This document shows, one piece after another, positions 21,705-30,081 of a DNA stretch of 64,000 nucleotides. Position numbers and translations under genes: made by a program. Below the pieces are notes generated by a model. It searched no databases and was not told the DNA's origin. It was given only the letters and a program-made list of their open reading frames with translations. The stretch comes from Candida dubliniensis CD36. Lineage: Eukaryota; Ascomycota; Pichiomycetes; Serinales; Debaryomycetaceae. The DNA lies in the NCBI RefSeq assembly GCF_000026945.1, contig NC_012860.1:3100001-3164000 (forward strand). The letters are read 5' to 3'. The number at the start of each line of letters is the position of its first letter. Within the stretch, counting starts at the first letter, position 1.

Positions 21705-22101
21705 GGAGTTTATCGGGTTACTACGTTCTACATTTCTTGTGGGGCAAATTTTTAAAGGGAAAAATCAAAAAAAAAGTGACAAAAATGACATACAACCACA
21801 AACCCCAGTTCAATCAGGAACACAAAAGAGTTCAAAAGTGGTTATGATTTCACATGAAAAAAAAAAAGAAGGAAGAGAGAAAGAATACTACCGATCTCCG
21901 AGCTTTATAGTGATGATATAGTGACACAAGGAGCGAGACTGATAACGAACGATGTCCCGAGGAATAAACAAGCACTTTGCTCATAAAAAAAGTATATAAA
22001 GCTTAGTTGATTTGACAGATTTAGGAGTTGAGATGTTGAAATCCTTATACATCAAGCAAGGTTAAATTTTCTAGTTCCAACAGATAGTTCAGTTCATAAA
22101 C
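21705..22101. promoter_or_regulatory. Upstream region of the short Rho-GDI gene
   Basis: 397 bp. A consensus TATA box, TATATAAA, lies at 21993-22000, about 100 bp upstream of the ATG at 22102. That position supports transcription of the short ORF as it stands. A GTG-initiated 60-codon frame (21739-21921) is Lys-rich and does not resemble the missing Rho-GDI N-terminus. Confidence 0.55.
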
Positions 22102-22509
22102 ATGCCAGTCGAAACCCACCCAGATTTTCAAGTTGTTAAGTTAGTTGTCAACGTTAAAGGAAAAGAACCATTTGATGTTCCAGTCAGAGGAGCTGACAGC
22201 ATTACTGTCACAATTCCAGGTGGTGTAAAGTACCACATGACCATGCATTTTCAAGTTAAGAACAAGAAATATGAAAACCTCCGTTACGTTCAGGTAGCTA
22301 AAAAAGCAGGTATCACCATTAGAACCAGAGAATTAGAAATTGGTACATATGAACCATCAGAAGATACTGTTTACACTAAAGACTTCCCAGAAGATGAAAC
22401 TCCAGGCTCTTGGTTGGCAAGAGGGATTTACTCTTGTAATTCCACATACTATGCTGGTGAAGAGAAATTGTTTTCCAATGACTGGAATCTTGAAATAGTT
22501 GCAAAGTAA
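22102..22509 (+). CDS. Rho-GDI-like protein lacking the N-terminal arm
   Basis: 135-aa protein corresponding to the immunoglobulin-like, prenyl-binding domain of RhoGDI. Recognisable signatures are YHMTMHFQVKN, LRYVQVAKKAGI, IGTYEP and the end GSWLARGIYS…DWNLEIVAK. Yeast Rdi1 is about 200 aa. What is missing is the first 65-70 residues, including the helix-loop-helix arm that contacts GTPase switch regions. I looked in the 400 bp upstream and saw no exon encoding it, and a TATA box sits 100 bp before this ATG. A full-length RDI1 presumably lies elsewhere. This copy could bind isoprenyl tails or be a diverged paralogue; the function is inferred only from the fold. Confidence 0.82.
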   Translation: MPVETHPDFQVVKLVVNVKGKEPFDVPVRGADSITVTIPGGVKYHMTMHFQVKNKKYENLRYVQVAKKAGITIRTRELEIGTYEPSEDTVYTKDFPEDETPGSWLARGIYSCNSTYYAGEEKLFSNDWNLEIVAK

Positions 22510-22816
22510 TAAATAGTGTAGTTCCTTTCTTCAATACAGATATATTTATATGGCAAAAAGACCAAGAAACCTAAAATTGCAAGATCATTTCCATTGTTTG
22601 GATTGGTACTTGCAGGGGATGTGTATTGTTGGTAGTCTAGTAGGCCAGAAATAAGAAATGCTGACTATTTCCAATTCTAGTGGTGTGAGTGAGGAAGTGC
22701 GAACGAGCTTAGTGCTCTGGTCTGAGGCAGTGTTAGGAAAGTGTGCGATAAAGCTGCACTTCACATTTTTCCTTCTATGTTCCCACTAGCAACAAAGGTA
22801 CACCAATTGTGAAAAT
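22510..22816. other. Intergenic region with candidate RNA structure
   Basis: 307 bp between two genes on the + strand. Unlike most gaps here it has a GC-richer segment (about 22600-22770). That segment includes a 7-bp inverted repeat at 22694-22700 and 22756-22762, and a small GAGC/GCTC hairpin. No ORF was seen. Confidence 0.4.
22691..22767 (+). ncRNA. Candidate structured RNA (possible H/ACA-type hairpin)
   Basis: GAAGTGC (22694-22700) pairs perfectly with GCACTTC (22756-22762). Between them GAGC-TTAGT-GCTC can form an inner hairpin. ACA follows directly after the closing helix (22763-22765), then a T run. This is the arrangement of the 3' hairpin of an H/ACA snoRNA. An AAATAA or ATAAGA near 22650 could serve as box H. 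No guide target was derived; chance or a promoter element are real alternatives. Confidence 0.2.
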
Positions 22817-23824
22817 ATGAGTATTCGTCCTGCCACCCACGCAGGTTCGTGGTATAGCAACAATCCTGCAAAATTAAGGAACCAGCTTGATCAGTTTTTT
22901 GCCAAGGCAAGATCATTGAAAACACCTCTTAGTGGTGAAGATGCCAGCAACGGCATTGATGGCGCAAGGATAATCATAGGACCACATGCTGGATATACAT
23001 ACTCTGGTGAAAGATTGGCCGAATCATTTAATGCTTGGGATACCTCAAAAGTTAAAAGAGTGTTTTTATTAGGTCCTTCTCATCACGTTTACTTCAAAAA
23101 CAATGCATTACTCTCCCCCTTTGAATACTACGAGACACCGTTTGGCAACATTCCAGTGGATGTTTCTACCATTAAAGATTTATTAGACCAGAAATGCAAA
23201 CATGGGCCTGTTTTCAAGTACATGTCTGAAGAAATCGATGAAGATGAACATTCTTTTGAAATGCATGCACCGTTTATCTATTACAAGGGCGAAACAGCGG
23301 TTCATGGTGTACCAAAAATTGTCCCAATATTAATAAGCGGAATGGATAGTAAATTACAAGATGGTATAGTGAACTCTTTGCTTCCATATTTGGAAAATGA
23401 AGAAAATCATTTTATAATTAGTTCTGATTTTTGCCATTGGGGTTCAAGATTTGGCTATACAAAGTACTTGTTGTCTGGAGAAACTACTTTGGATACGTTG
23501 AGTGATAATATCACATCGTTGGGAAGTTTACATCAGCCAAAGGGGTTAGAGATTTACAAATCAATTGAATTACTAGATAAAATTGCTCTTCAAATTGCTA
23601 CAAATGGTTCCTCTGCCAGCTGGACTAAATATATCGATATCTCAGGTAACACTATTTGTGGACAAAAGCCAATTCTAATTGTGCTTAAATTATTGGAAAA
23701 GTACAATAACCGTCTGTTACTTCATGGAAATACATTCAATTGGATTGACTATTCTCAAAGCAACCCGGTACAAAGAACGAGTGAAAGCAGCGTTTCCTAC
23801 GCATCTGGGTATGTTAGATTATAA
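22817..23824 (+). CDS. MHO1: MEMO1/Mho1-family protein
   Basis: 335-aa protein of the Memo family, homologous to yeast Mho1 (YJR008W) and human MEMO1, a metal-binding protein with a fold like class III extradiol dioxygenases. It covers the whole family length. The N-terminal RPATHAGSWY, GPHAGYTYSG (H57), GPSHH (H89-H90), a DEHSFEMH block (H145, H150) and ISSDFCHWGSRFGY (H207) are the conserved patches that form the metal-binding pocket. In animals Memo links receptor signalling to motility and redox or copper handling; its yeast role is poorly defined. The ATG is at 22817 after an untranslated leader. Identification of the family is firm. Confidence 0.92.
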   Translation: MSIRPATHAGSWYSNNPAKLRNQLDQFFAKARSLKTPLSGEDASNGIDGARIIIGPHAGYTYSGERLAESFNAWDTSKVKRVFLLGPSHHVYFKNNALLSPFEYYETPFGNIPVDVSTIKDLLDQKCKHGPVFKYMSEEIDEDEHSFEMHAPFIYYKGETAVHGVPKIVPILISGMDSKLQDGIVNSLLPYLENEENHFIISSDFCHWGSRFGYTKYLLSGETTLDTLSDNITSLGSLHQPKGLEIYKSIELLDKIALQIATNGSSASWTKYIDISGNTICGQKPILIVLKLLEKYNNRLLLHGNTFNWIDYSQSNPVQRTSESSVSYASGYVRL

Positions 23825-24225
23825 ATTGGCTAGAAGGGTAATCAGCGCTGTACTTGTTTCCAGTTCCATTTTTTTTTTTTTCTTTTCCTCTTTTGATTAT
23901 TATTACTTGCTACATCTGAATAGGTTTTTGTTGATTTGGGTTATACAGTTTTGATAGGTTAATGTGTGGTTTTAGATAAGTAGTTTCTTTTTAAATGGGT
24001 ATCGTTTTTCCTTATATTCTTTGCTAATCGCGTTTATTCCTGCCCTGTGTTATCTCTCAAGTGAAGCTACGTTGAAACTTGTATCCTTCCTTTTTTTTTT
24101 TCCGTCGTTTCACAAATCAAATCAAATTTGGTCCTCCTTTGTTTTTTTTTTTTTTTTTTTTCAAGACTAAACTGAACAAAACTCTGACATCGTCTACCTT
24201 CTTCCTTCCAATTAATATTCGAAAG
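23825..24225. promoter_or_regulatory. MHO1 3' region and APL1 promoter
   Basis: 401 bp, T-rich, with T runs at about 23869-23880 and 24142-24161 (20 T). The frame of APL1 stays open through it from a TTG at 24079, but this part translates to poly-Phe and is untranslated leader. Confidence 0.5.
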
Positions 24226-26298
24226 ATGAGTGACGGGAAATTATTCACCAGATCCAAAACTACCGAATTACGTACTGAGCTTGAACAGGCATTCAAGAAA
24301 TCAAGACCTATCGTCAGGGTTAAAGTAGTTCTCAAAAAAGTTTTGGCAAACATAATTCTAAATAACCATGAAGTCACAAACTTAATGAAGGACATTATCC
24401 CACTTATGAAAATTGATGATTTAGAGATTAGAAAACTATGCTGCGAGTATATATCTACGTATGCTATGACAAATCCAGATGCCGAAGATGCAATACCCTT
24501 CTTTTCCCGGTTTCACAGTGATCCAAACCCATTGCTACGCGTCCTATCGTTAAAGACTATGGTGTCTATAAATCGGAAAGAGTTTTTGAATTTATCTATT
24601 ACTTCATGCAGAAGACTGTTCTCTGATAAAGATCCGGACGTCAGAAAATCGGCAGCATATGCAGCTGGCCAAATTTTTCAACACGATCCCGTTCGAGCCG
24701 AAAGAGAAGGCTTAATAGAATTGCTTAATCAATCGTTATATGATGAAAACTCGTCAGTAATTTCAAGTGCATTGGCATCATTGGGATCTGTGATTGAAAA
24801 TAGCAAGACATTGAATTTGAAAATAGATAAAAACCATGCGTTCACATTAATAAAGTTGCTACGTGTAACAAACGAGTGGCAACAAACTTACATTTTGAAT
24901 GCGTTAATGTCATACACACCACAGAATGAGGACGAAGCTTTGAATTTGATCGAAGCAGTCTTACCTTCCTTGCAGCACGAAAATTCCTCAGTTGTGATGA
25001 ATGCAATTAAAGTGGTGATATACTATTGCAATTATGCAAGAAACCCAGAGTTACGTTTACCAGTATTACCCAAGAGATTGGGAACATCGCTTGTTTCCTT
25101 ATTGTCAAAACCAGCTGAAACTCAATTTCTTGTTTTACGTAATGTAATATTGTTATTATTAGGCAGAAAGGAGTTTGTTCATTTTGACGTGGAAATGTTC
25201 TATTGCCGGTTTGATGATCCAATATACGTAAAGGATACCAAGCTTGAGATTATTTATTTATTGGCAAATGAATCCAATGTTGGCCTGGTTTTGCGTGAGC
25301 TTGAGGAATATGCCACTGAGGTTGATGTTTCTATGGCAAGAAAGGCAATCAGAGCATTTGGGAATCTTGCAGTCAAATTGGAAAATGCGGCCGAACAGTG
25401 TGTTGAAGTAATTTGTGACTTGGTATCTAACGGAATATCGTATATTGTCCAAGAATCTGCAATTGTAATAAAGAATATACTACGTAAGTATCCTGGAAGA
25501 TTTGAATTTGCGATTAGCGAATTGATAAATCACTATAAGCTAATTGATGAACCAGATGCAAAAACGGCATTTGTGTGGATTTTGGGACAATACTGCCAAA
25601 ATATCAAAGAATCGAAAACTATTTTGGAAGACTTTATCACTTCGTTTAAAGATGATCCACTAGATGTACAGTATGCTACCTTAACAGCAGTTGCAAAATA
25701 CTACTTAAAATTCCCGGAACAGGGAGAGTCGGTAATATTACAAGTCTTGAAATGGGCAACAGAAGAGGTTGATAATCCTGATATCAGAGATCGTGGTTAC
25801 ATTTATTGGAGATTGTTGTCTTCCGAACATGCCAGTGGGCCGAACGGAGAGTTTCAATCAAATACAAAGAAAATTATATTAAATGACAATCCTGTAATAA
25901 CCTCCGAGAATGATAATATCAATCCTGACATTTTAGAGGAATTGGAGTTAAATATAGGGACGTTGGCTTCAATTTACTTAAAACCAGTACAGACGGTGTT
26001 TCGATTATCAAAGCACAAGGAGCTTCCGTATAGTCCTGCTCTTCAAAGAAGGAATCTGTATCATTCAGGACTGGCCACGTCACAGCCCCAAAGTCGAAAC
26101 CTGAAGGAACATTCTCCAGGAGCAGGTGTAGGAGTTTCAAGACGGATGTCCTATAGAAGAACTAATAGTGATAATGGAAGCCAGCGAAGCACTCACTTTG
26201 ACGAAACTCAAAATACACAACAACATATACCAAGAGAAAATTTAGCACAAAAGTTTTCTCGTAAGGCATCGTTTATTACAAGTAGAATCAAAAGCTAA
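24226..26298 (+). CDS. APL1: AP-2 complex beta subunit (beta-adaptin, Apl1)
   Basis: 690-aa beta-adaptin large chain. The ATG at 24226 starts MSDGKLFTRSKTTELRTEL, like yeast Apl1. HEAT/armadillo repeats fill about 20-570 and include the highly conserved LVLRNVILLLL, DPIYVKDTKLEIIYLLANE and FGNLAVKLE blocks of beta-adaptins. The C-terminal 90 residues are Ser/Arg/Gln-rich and no appendage (ear) domain is present, as in yeast beta chains. In fungi AP-2 acts at the plasma membrane in clathrin-linked endocytosis, including chitin-synthase turnover in C. albicans (known). Similarity along the trunk favours Apl1 over Apl2 (AP-1). The stop codon is one base from the HRQ1 stop on the other strand. 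Confidence 0.86.
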   Translation: MSDGKLFTRSKTTELRTELEQAFKKSRPIVRVKVVLKKVLANIILNNHEVTNLMKDIIPLMKIDDLEIRKLCCEYISTYAMTNPDAEDAIPFFSRFHSDPNPLLRVLSLKTMVSINRKEFLNLSITSCRRLFSDKDPDVRKSAAYAAGQIFQHDPVRAEREGLIELLNQSLYDENSSVISSALASLGSVIENSKTLNLKIDKNHAFTLIKLLRVTNEWQQTYILNALMSYTPQNEDEALNLIEAVLPSLQHENSSVVMNAIKVVIYYCNYARNPELRLPVLPKRLGTSLVSLLSKPAETQFLVLRNVILLLLGRKEFVHFDVEMFYCRFDDPIYVKDTKLEIIYLLANESNVGLVLRELEEYATEVDVSMARKAIRAFGNLAVKLENAAEQCVEVICDLVSNGISYIVQESAIVIKNILRKYPGRFEFAISELINHYKLIDEPDAKTAFVWILGQYCQNIKESKTILEDFITSFKDDPLDVQYATLTAVAKYYLKFPEQGESVILQVLKWATEEVDNPDIRDRGYIYWRLLSSEHASGPNGEFQSNTKKIILNDNPVITSENDNINPDILEELELNIGTLASIYLKPVQTVFRLSKHKELPYSPALQRRNLYHSGLATSQPQSRNLKEHSPGAGVGVSRRMSYRRTNSDNGSQRSTHFDETQNTQQHIPRENLAQKFSRKASFITSRIKS

Positions 26299-26299
26299 A

Positions 26300-29200
26300 C
26301 TAAGTATGTGTACGTAGAACATTCAAAATCTGAACATTTGGCGAAAATCGAACAGTTGCATCCGCATACATTATAGTCTCTGTTTCCAATTCTGGAATAC
26401 CAGGTTCTGGACCTGTTGGTAACTCATCTTTGAGCAGAGATAGATCCATTCCTAGAAATGATGCCAAAATCAACAACGCAGCCGGCCGTGACAGAACCCT
26501 CATTTGCTCCTTGCACGCACTAGAAACCACACATAAAGGACACCCCCATACACACTTGCACTTTCTAACTCGCGTAAACGTGGCCTTGATCACTTCATCT
26601 ATGCATTCAAAACATTTGTAGGATAAACCAGTTCCACATGGCCCTCCTTTGGTGTCATAAAATACCAATCTTGCCGGTCTTACTCTGCGACTTTGCCTTG
26701 TTGAAAACTCTTTTGCTGGTGATTTACATTCAGTTGACAATTCTGTGTCACCAACGTCTCTACCATTTTCTGAACATCCATTGATATACACAGGTAGCAT
26801 GTTCATTATAGCATGAGAAGCTGCGTGAATTCCACCAGCAGGCGAAAGCTTCTTTTCCTTTACAATTTCTATAGCCCCCTGAGGCACATTCAACCAGAAA
26901 CCTTTCGAAAAAGCTATAACTGGAGGGTTTTTCACTTCAACAACTTCTAATATTTCCTCACGCCTATTCACTTTAAAGAATCCAAACACCTTCATGGTGA
27001 TTTTCACTTTCCCTGAGAAAACTGGAATATCCAATGCTTTAGTTGCATCTATTGGATAAAGTGGTTTCACAACCTCCACTTCTTCTGGATCAATATCAGT
27101 ATAATCTCTCTGCAGCGTTGTCCAATCAACATTGACTCTTTCCACTTTTGCATAAAATTCTTTGTCGTTAAACTCTTTGATAAGATAGGGTTGCCCCTGA
27201 TGAAGAAATATTCCGCCCTCATATAAGGTAAATGTGGTTCTCAGAAACTCGATTTCCTCAATGACAATGTTTCTGTTGTTGGTGATATCAACAACGGCAA
27301 ATGCAGGTTCTTCAACCGCCCGTATCAGTACAATTTTATGTGGCTTTGGATAATACTTTGGATTAGTTTTGAATTTCCCATCAATATCCAAAATCAAATT
27401 AGTTTTCAAAATATCTTCAAAGTCCTTGTTAGAACCGCCAGGCATAAGCCATTTTTTGTCATCTAATTCAATAGGTTCTTCATACGCGGCACATTGCAAA
27501 TGTCTTTCTAGAATCATTTTACCGCATTCCATATCTCTGATCCCCAGGACACATAAATCCTCATAATTGTTCCCCAATAACTCATGTGGGTTTTCTAAAT
27601 AATATTGGTCTATTGGATTTTTCCCTGGAACAAATATCGCCAAACTGCCATTTGCGTTTTTTCTTCGGCCAGCTCTTCCAAACTGCTGATGTAGGTTCAG
27701 TTTCAGCATAGGAAATCCACAAGTGATGACCACATCCAAATGAGACAAATCAATGCCCAATTCCAAAGCATTTGTTGCCACAATAGCTCGAAGCTGCCCA
27801 TTAAACATTTTCTGTTCAATGATCCTTCTATCAGTCTTACTATACCCTCCTCTGTAAGCCATAATATCACTCTGAGTTATTCCAGAGTTCTTAAATGAAT
27901 TTTGCAACAAATGACGCACCTCTTTCATCAACATTTCACACACAACTCTTATAGGGCAAAAGACTATTATTTTTAAACTGTCATTCGCAGTTACCAAGTT
28001 TACTAGCAACTTGGCCAGCTCGGAAATCATGCCTACTCGAGGAATATATTTATCAGTTATATCTTTCTTCTGGCCACGTTGGTTCATCAATGGTGGCGGG
28101 TTCCAAACTATCAACTTTTTTTCGCAACATGGACTACCATCCTTGTCCACATGAACTATCGAATCATTTTCTGGCAATGAGCATACAGTTTTAAAGTGAG
28201 ACACAGGGTTTTGGATTGTGGCAGAACATGAAATGTATTGAATAGAATCGTCTCTCAGTAGCAAATCTTTTATCCTTGATAATCGTCCCATAACAAAACC
28301 AACATTGACCCCAAAAGTGCCTTTATATACATGCAATTCGTCCATAACAACAAATTTCAAGGCACTAAGAAATTCTTTCCAGTTGTTAAAGCTATGGTTA
28401 GGAAGAATGGACGCATGTATTGTATCGGGATTGGTAAAGATTATATCGGACTCCTTAGAGATTTTGTCTCTTTCTTTGAAAGGTGTATCTCCATCATATG
28501 TGTTGACGATAATTGGACGACTTGAGGTGGTTGGCAAGTGCGTTAAAAATTCTCGAAAATGTCTTATCTGGTCTTGAGCTAAAGCCTTTGTAGGGAAAAT
28601 GAAAAAGGCGGTACTGTGTCTTCCCTTCAATCCACTAGCAATATCCCATAAAATTGAATTCAAAACAGGAATCTGATAAATTAAAGATTTCCCAGATGCT
28701 GTCAGAGTGCTTACTATAACATGAGACTTGTTTTCAGGACTCAATAATGTTTCCAAAGCAATTGCCTGGTGTGAATACAACCCATCCTCTAAAGAAATGT
28801 TTTTAGTTTTGAGTAATACGTCTTTGAGATCCGGGTGCACATACAGAGAAGTCTCAGTTGTTAGTTTCCTAAGATCTGCAGGACGGTTCATGTTTAGTAA
28901 CTGTGTTGAAGCTATTTGGTTGCAGTAAAACTTTGAATTTTCTAGTATTTCAATCATTTCGCCTGTAGACAAAGTATGCCCCGAATCTGGAGTAACGCTT
29001 TTCCTTTCTCGCAATGCTTCCACCATATCTTGTAGATCAGGCTCCTGGGGAATCAACACAGCTGCTTTCTTCAAGAGATTCTTTTTCGCTAATTCTTGGT
29101 TTTCGTATCTGCCAACAAATCTTTCCAACAACTGAGCGAATTTGTCATTTCTACTTCTTATCATGCTACTCAATTGTGATTGACTTAAAGGTTGCAACTG

Positions 29201-29671
29201 AAATCTGTTATCGTCCAAGAAAAGCCTGCTTCTTTGATCAGATTTGTAATCTCCTGAATCATTTTTTAACCTTTTTCTATTATTAGACTTCCTCATTTTC
29301 CCTATTCCATGCACTTTGGCATCTTGAAAGGAGAAAATTAATATTTGCTTTGAATGACGCGTCTGTTCATCATATTTATCTGCAATGGGGGTTTGATGAT
29401 ATCCAGTATGGTCCACTTTCACCTCCTCAATAAAGGACAACATTACTTGGTTTTCATCAACATAATCATAAAATATTTCATCTTCGGGAAATAGGTATTT
29501 AATAACGGCTAGGTCTAAGGGAGTTATGGAGTTATTTAATTTCTGCAATAGTTCTAATGACGGGATGACACCACGTGAGTGAGATGACAAAAAAGTCAAA
29601 TGAGTGTTGATCTCTTGAAAAATCTTAATACAGCGTTGGAAAAAAGGAATCCAAGGAGTTGAATTACTCAT
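26300..29671 (-). CDS. HRQ1: RecQ4-like DNA helicase Hrq1
   Basis: 1123-aa superfamily 2 helicase; the first ATG is at 29671 (the longer frame begins at a TTG). Order: a basic N-terminal region (about 1-290) with a KKNLLKKAA segment, then the helicase core with Walker A TASGKS (K328), the DEAH-type box DELH (D444), SCSATIQNP, and the second RecA domain with ATNALELGIDLSHLD and FGRAGRR. The C-terminal DUF1998-type region has a Cys cluster (CFEC, CKCVWGCPLC, CKEQ) likely to bind zinc. Hrq1 is a 3'-5' helicase acting in interstrand crosslink repair and telomere maintenance in yeast. Length and layout match Hrq1 well. It is divergent from the GH5 gene (410 bp). Confidence 0.93.
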   Translation of the reverse strand: MSNSTPWIPFFQRCIKIFQEINTHLTFLSSHSRGVIPSLELLQKLNNSITPLDLAVIKYLFPEDEIFYDYVDENQVMLSFIEEVKVDHTGYHQTPIADKYDEQTRHSKQILIFSFQDAKVHGIGKMRKSNNRKRLKNDSGDYKSDQRSRLFLDDNRFQLQPLSQSQLSSMIRSRNDKFAQLLERFVGRYENQELAKKNLLKKAAVLIPQEPDLQDMVEALRERKSVTPDSGHTLSTGEMIEILENSKFYCNQIASTQLLNMNRPADLRKLTTETSLYVHPDLKDVLLKTKNISLEDGLYSHQAIALETLLSPENKSHVIVSTLTASGKSLIYQIPVLNSILWDIASGLKGRHSTAFFIFPTKALAQDQIRHFREFLTHLPTTSSRPIIVNTYDGDTPFKERDKISKESDIIFTNPDTIHASILPNHSFNNWKEFLSALKFVVMDELHVYKGTFGVNVGFVMGRLSRIKDLLLRDDSIQYISCSATIQNPVSHFKTVCSLPENDSIVHVDKDGSPCCEKKLIVWNPPPLMNQRGQKKDITDKYIPRVGMISELAKLLVNLVTANDSLKIIVFCPIRVVCEMLMKEVRHLLQNSFKNSGITQSDIMAYRGGYSKTDRRIIEQKMFNGQLRAIVATNALELGIDLSHLDVVITCGFPMLKLNLHQQFGRAGRRKNANGSLAIFVPGKNPIDQYYLENPHELLGNNYEDLCVLGIRDMECGKMILERHLQCAAYEEPIELDDKKWLMPGGSNKDFEDILKTNLILDIDGKFKTNPKYYPKPHKIVLIRAVEEPAFAVVDITNNRNIVIEEIEFLRTTFTLYEGGIFLHQGQPYLIKEFNDKEFYAKVERVNVDWTTLQRDYTDIDPEEVEVVKPLYPIDATKALDIPVFSGKVKITMKVFGFFKVNRREEILEVVEVKNPPVIAFSKGFWLNVPQGAIEIVKEKKLSPAGGIHAASHAIMNMLPVYINGCSENGRDVGDTELSTECKSPAKEFSTRQSRRVRPARLVFYDTKGGPCGTGLSYKCFECIDEVIKATFTRVRKCKCVWGCPLCVVSSACKEQMRVLSRPAALLILASFLGMDLSLLKDELPTGPEPGIPELETETIMYADATVRFSPNVQILNVLRTHT

Positions 29672-30081
29672 GATTGAGGGGCAAAATCCATTGACAATGA
29701 ACAAATAGTGGCCTACTTGATTTTCTTAATTTTCTTAATTTGATTTGATTTGGCTTGTATTTTTTTTCTTTTGTGTGAAGCTTCTTTTGTTGTGAATAAA
29801 TTAGTCTCGGTTTCTCTTTGTGATTGAATTGTTTGAATTTTAATCATTTTCTAACCGCAGCAACTTAGCAACTATTAAATTGCAGAATGCCGATATTCAA
29901 AGAAAAAAAGGGAGAGGGTATAAATACCGTGAATGATCCCGCAAAACCCTTATCATTGCTATTTTAAAATTGGTTTCTTCTTTTACTTCATTCACTCAGT
30001 CAGTGTGCAATAACCATTACATTGGATAACATTTCCGTTTTTTTTTTGCTTAAATCTTTTACCGAACTCTATTGCTAAACA
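29672..30081. promoter_or_regulatory. Divergent promoter of HRQ1 and the GH5 gene
   Basis: 410 bp. GTATAAATA at about 29919-29927 is a good TATA box for the + strand gene, 155 bp before its ATG. AT-rich direct repeats (TTTTCTTAAT, twice, near 29721-29740) lie by HRQ1. Confidence 0.5.

Noticed and set aside
21739..21921. Possible N-terminal exon of the Rho-GDI
   Set aside because: It begins with GTG, is Lys-rich and has no resemblance to the Rho-GDI arm.
24079..24225. 49-residue N-terminal extension of APL1
   Set aside because: The extension starts at TTG and encodes poly-Phe from T runs. The ATG at 24226 matches the beta-adaptin N-terminus.
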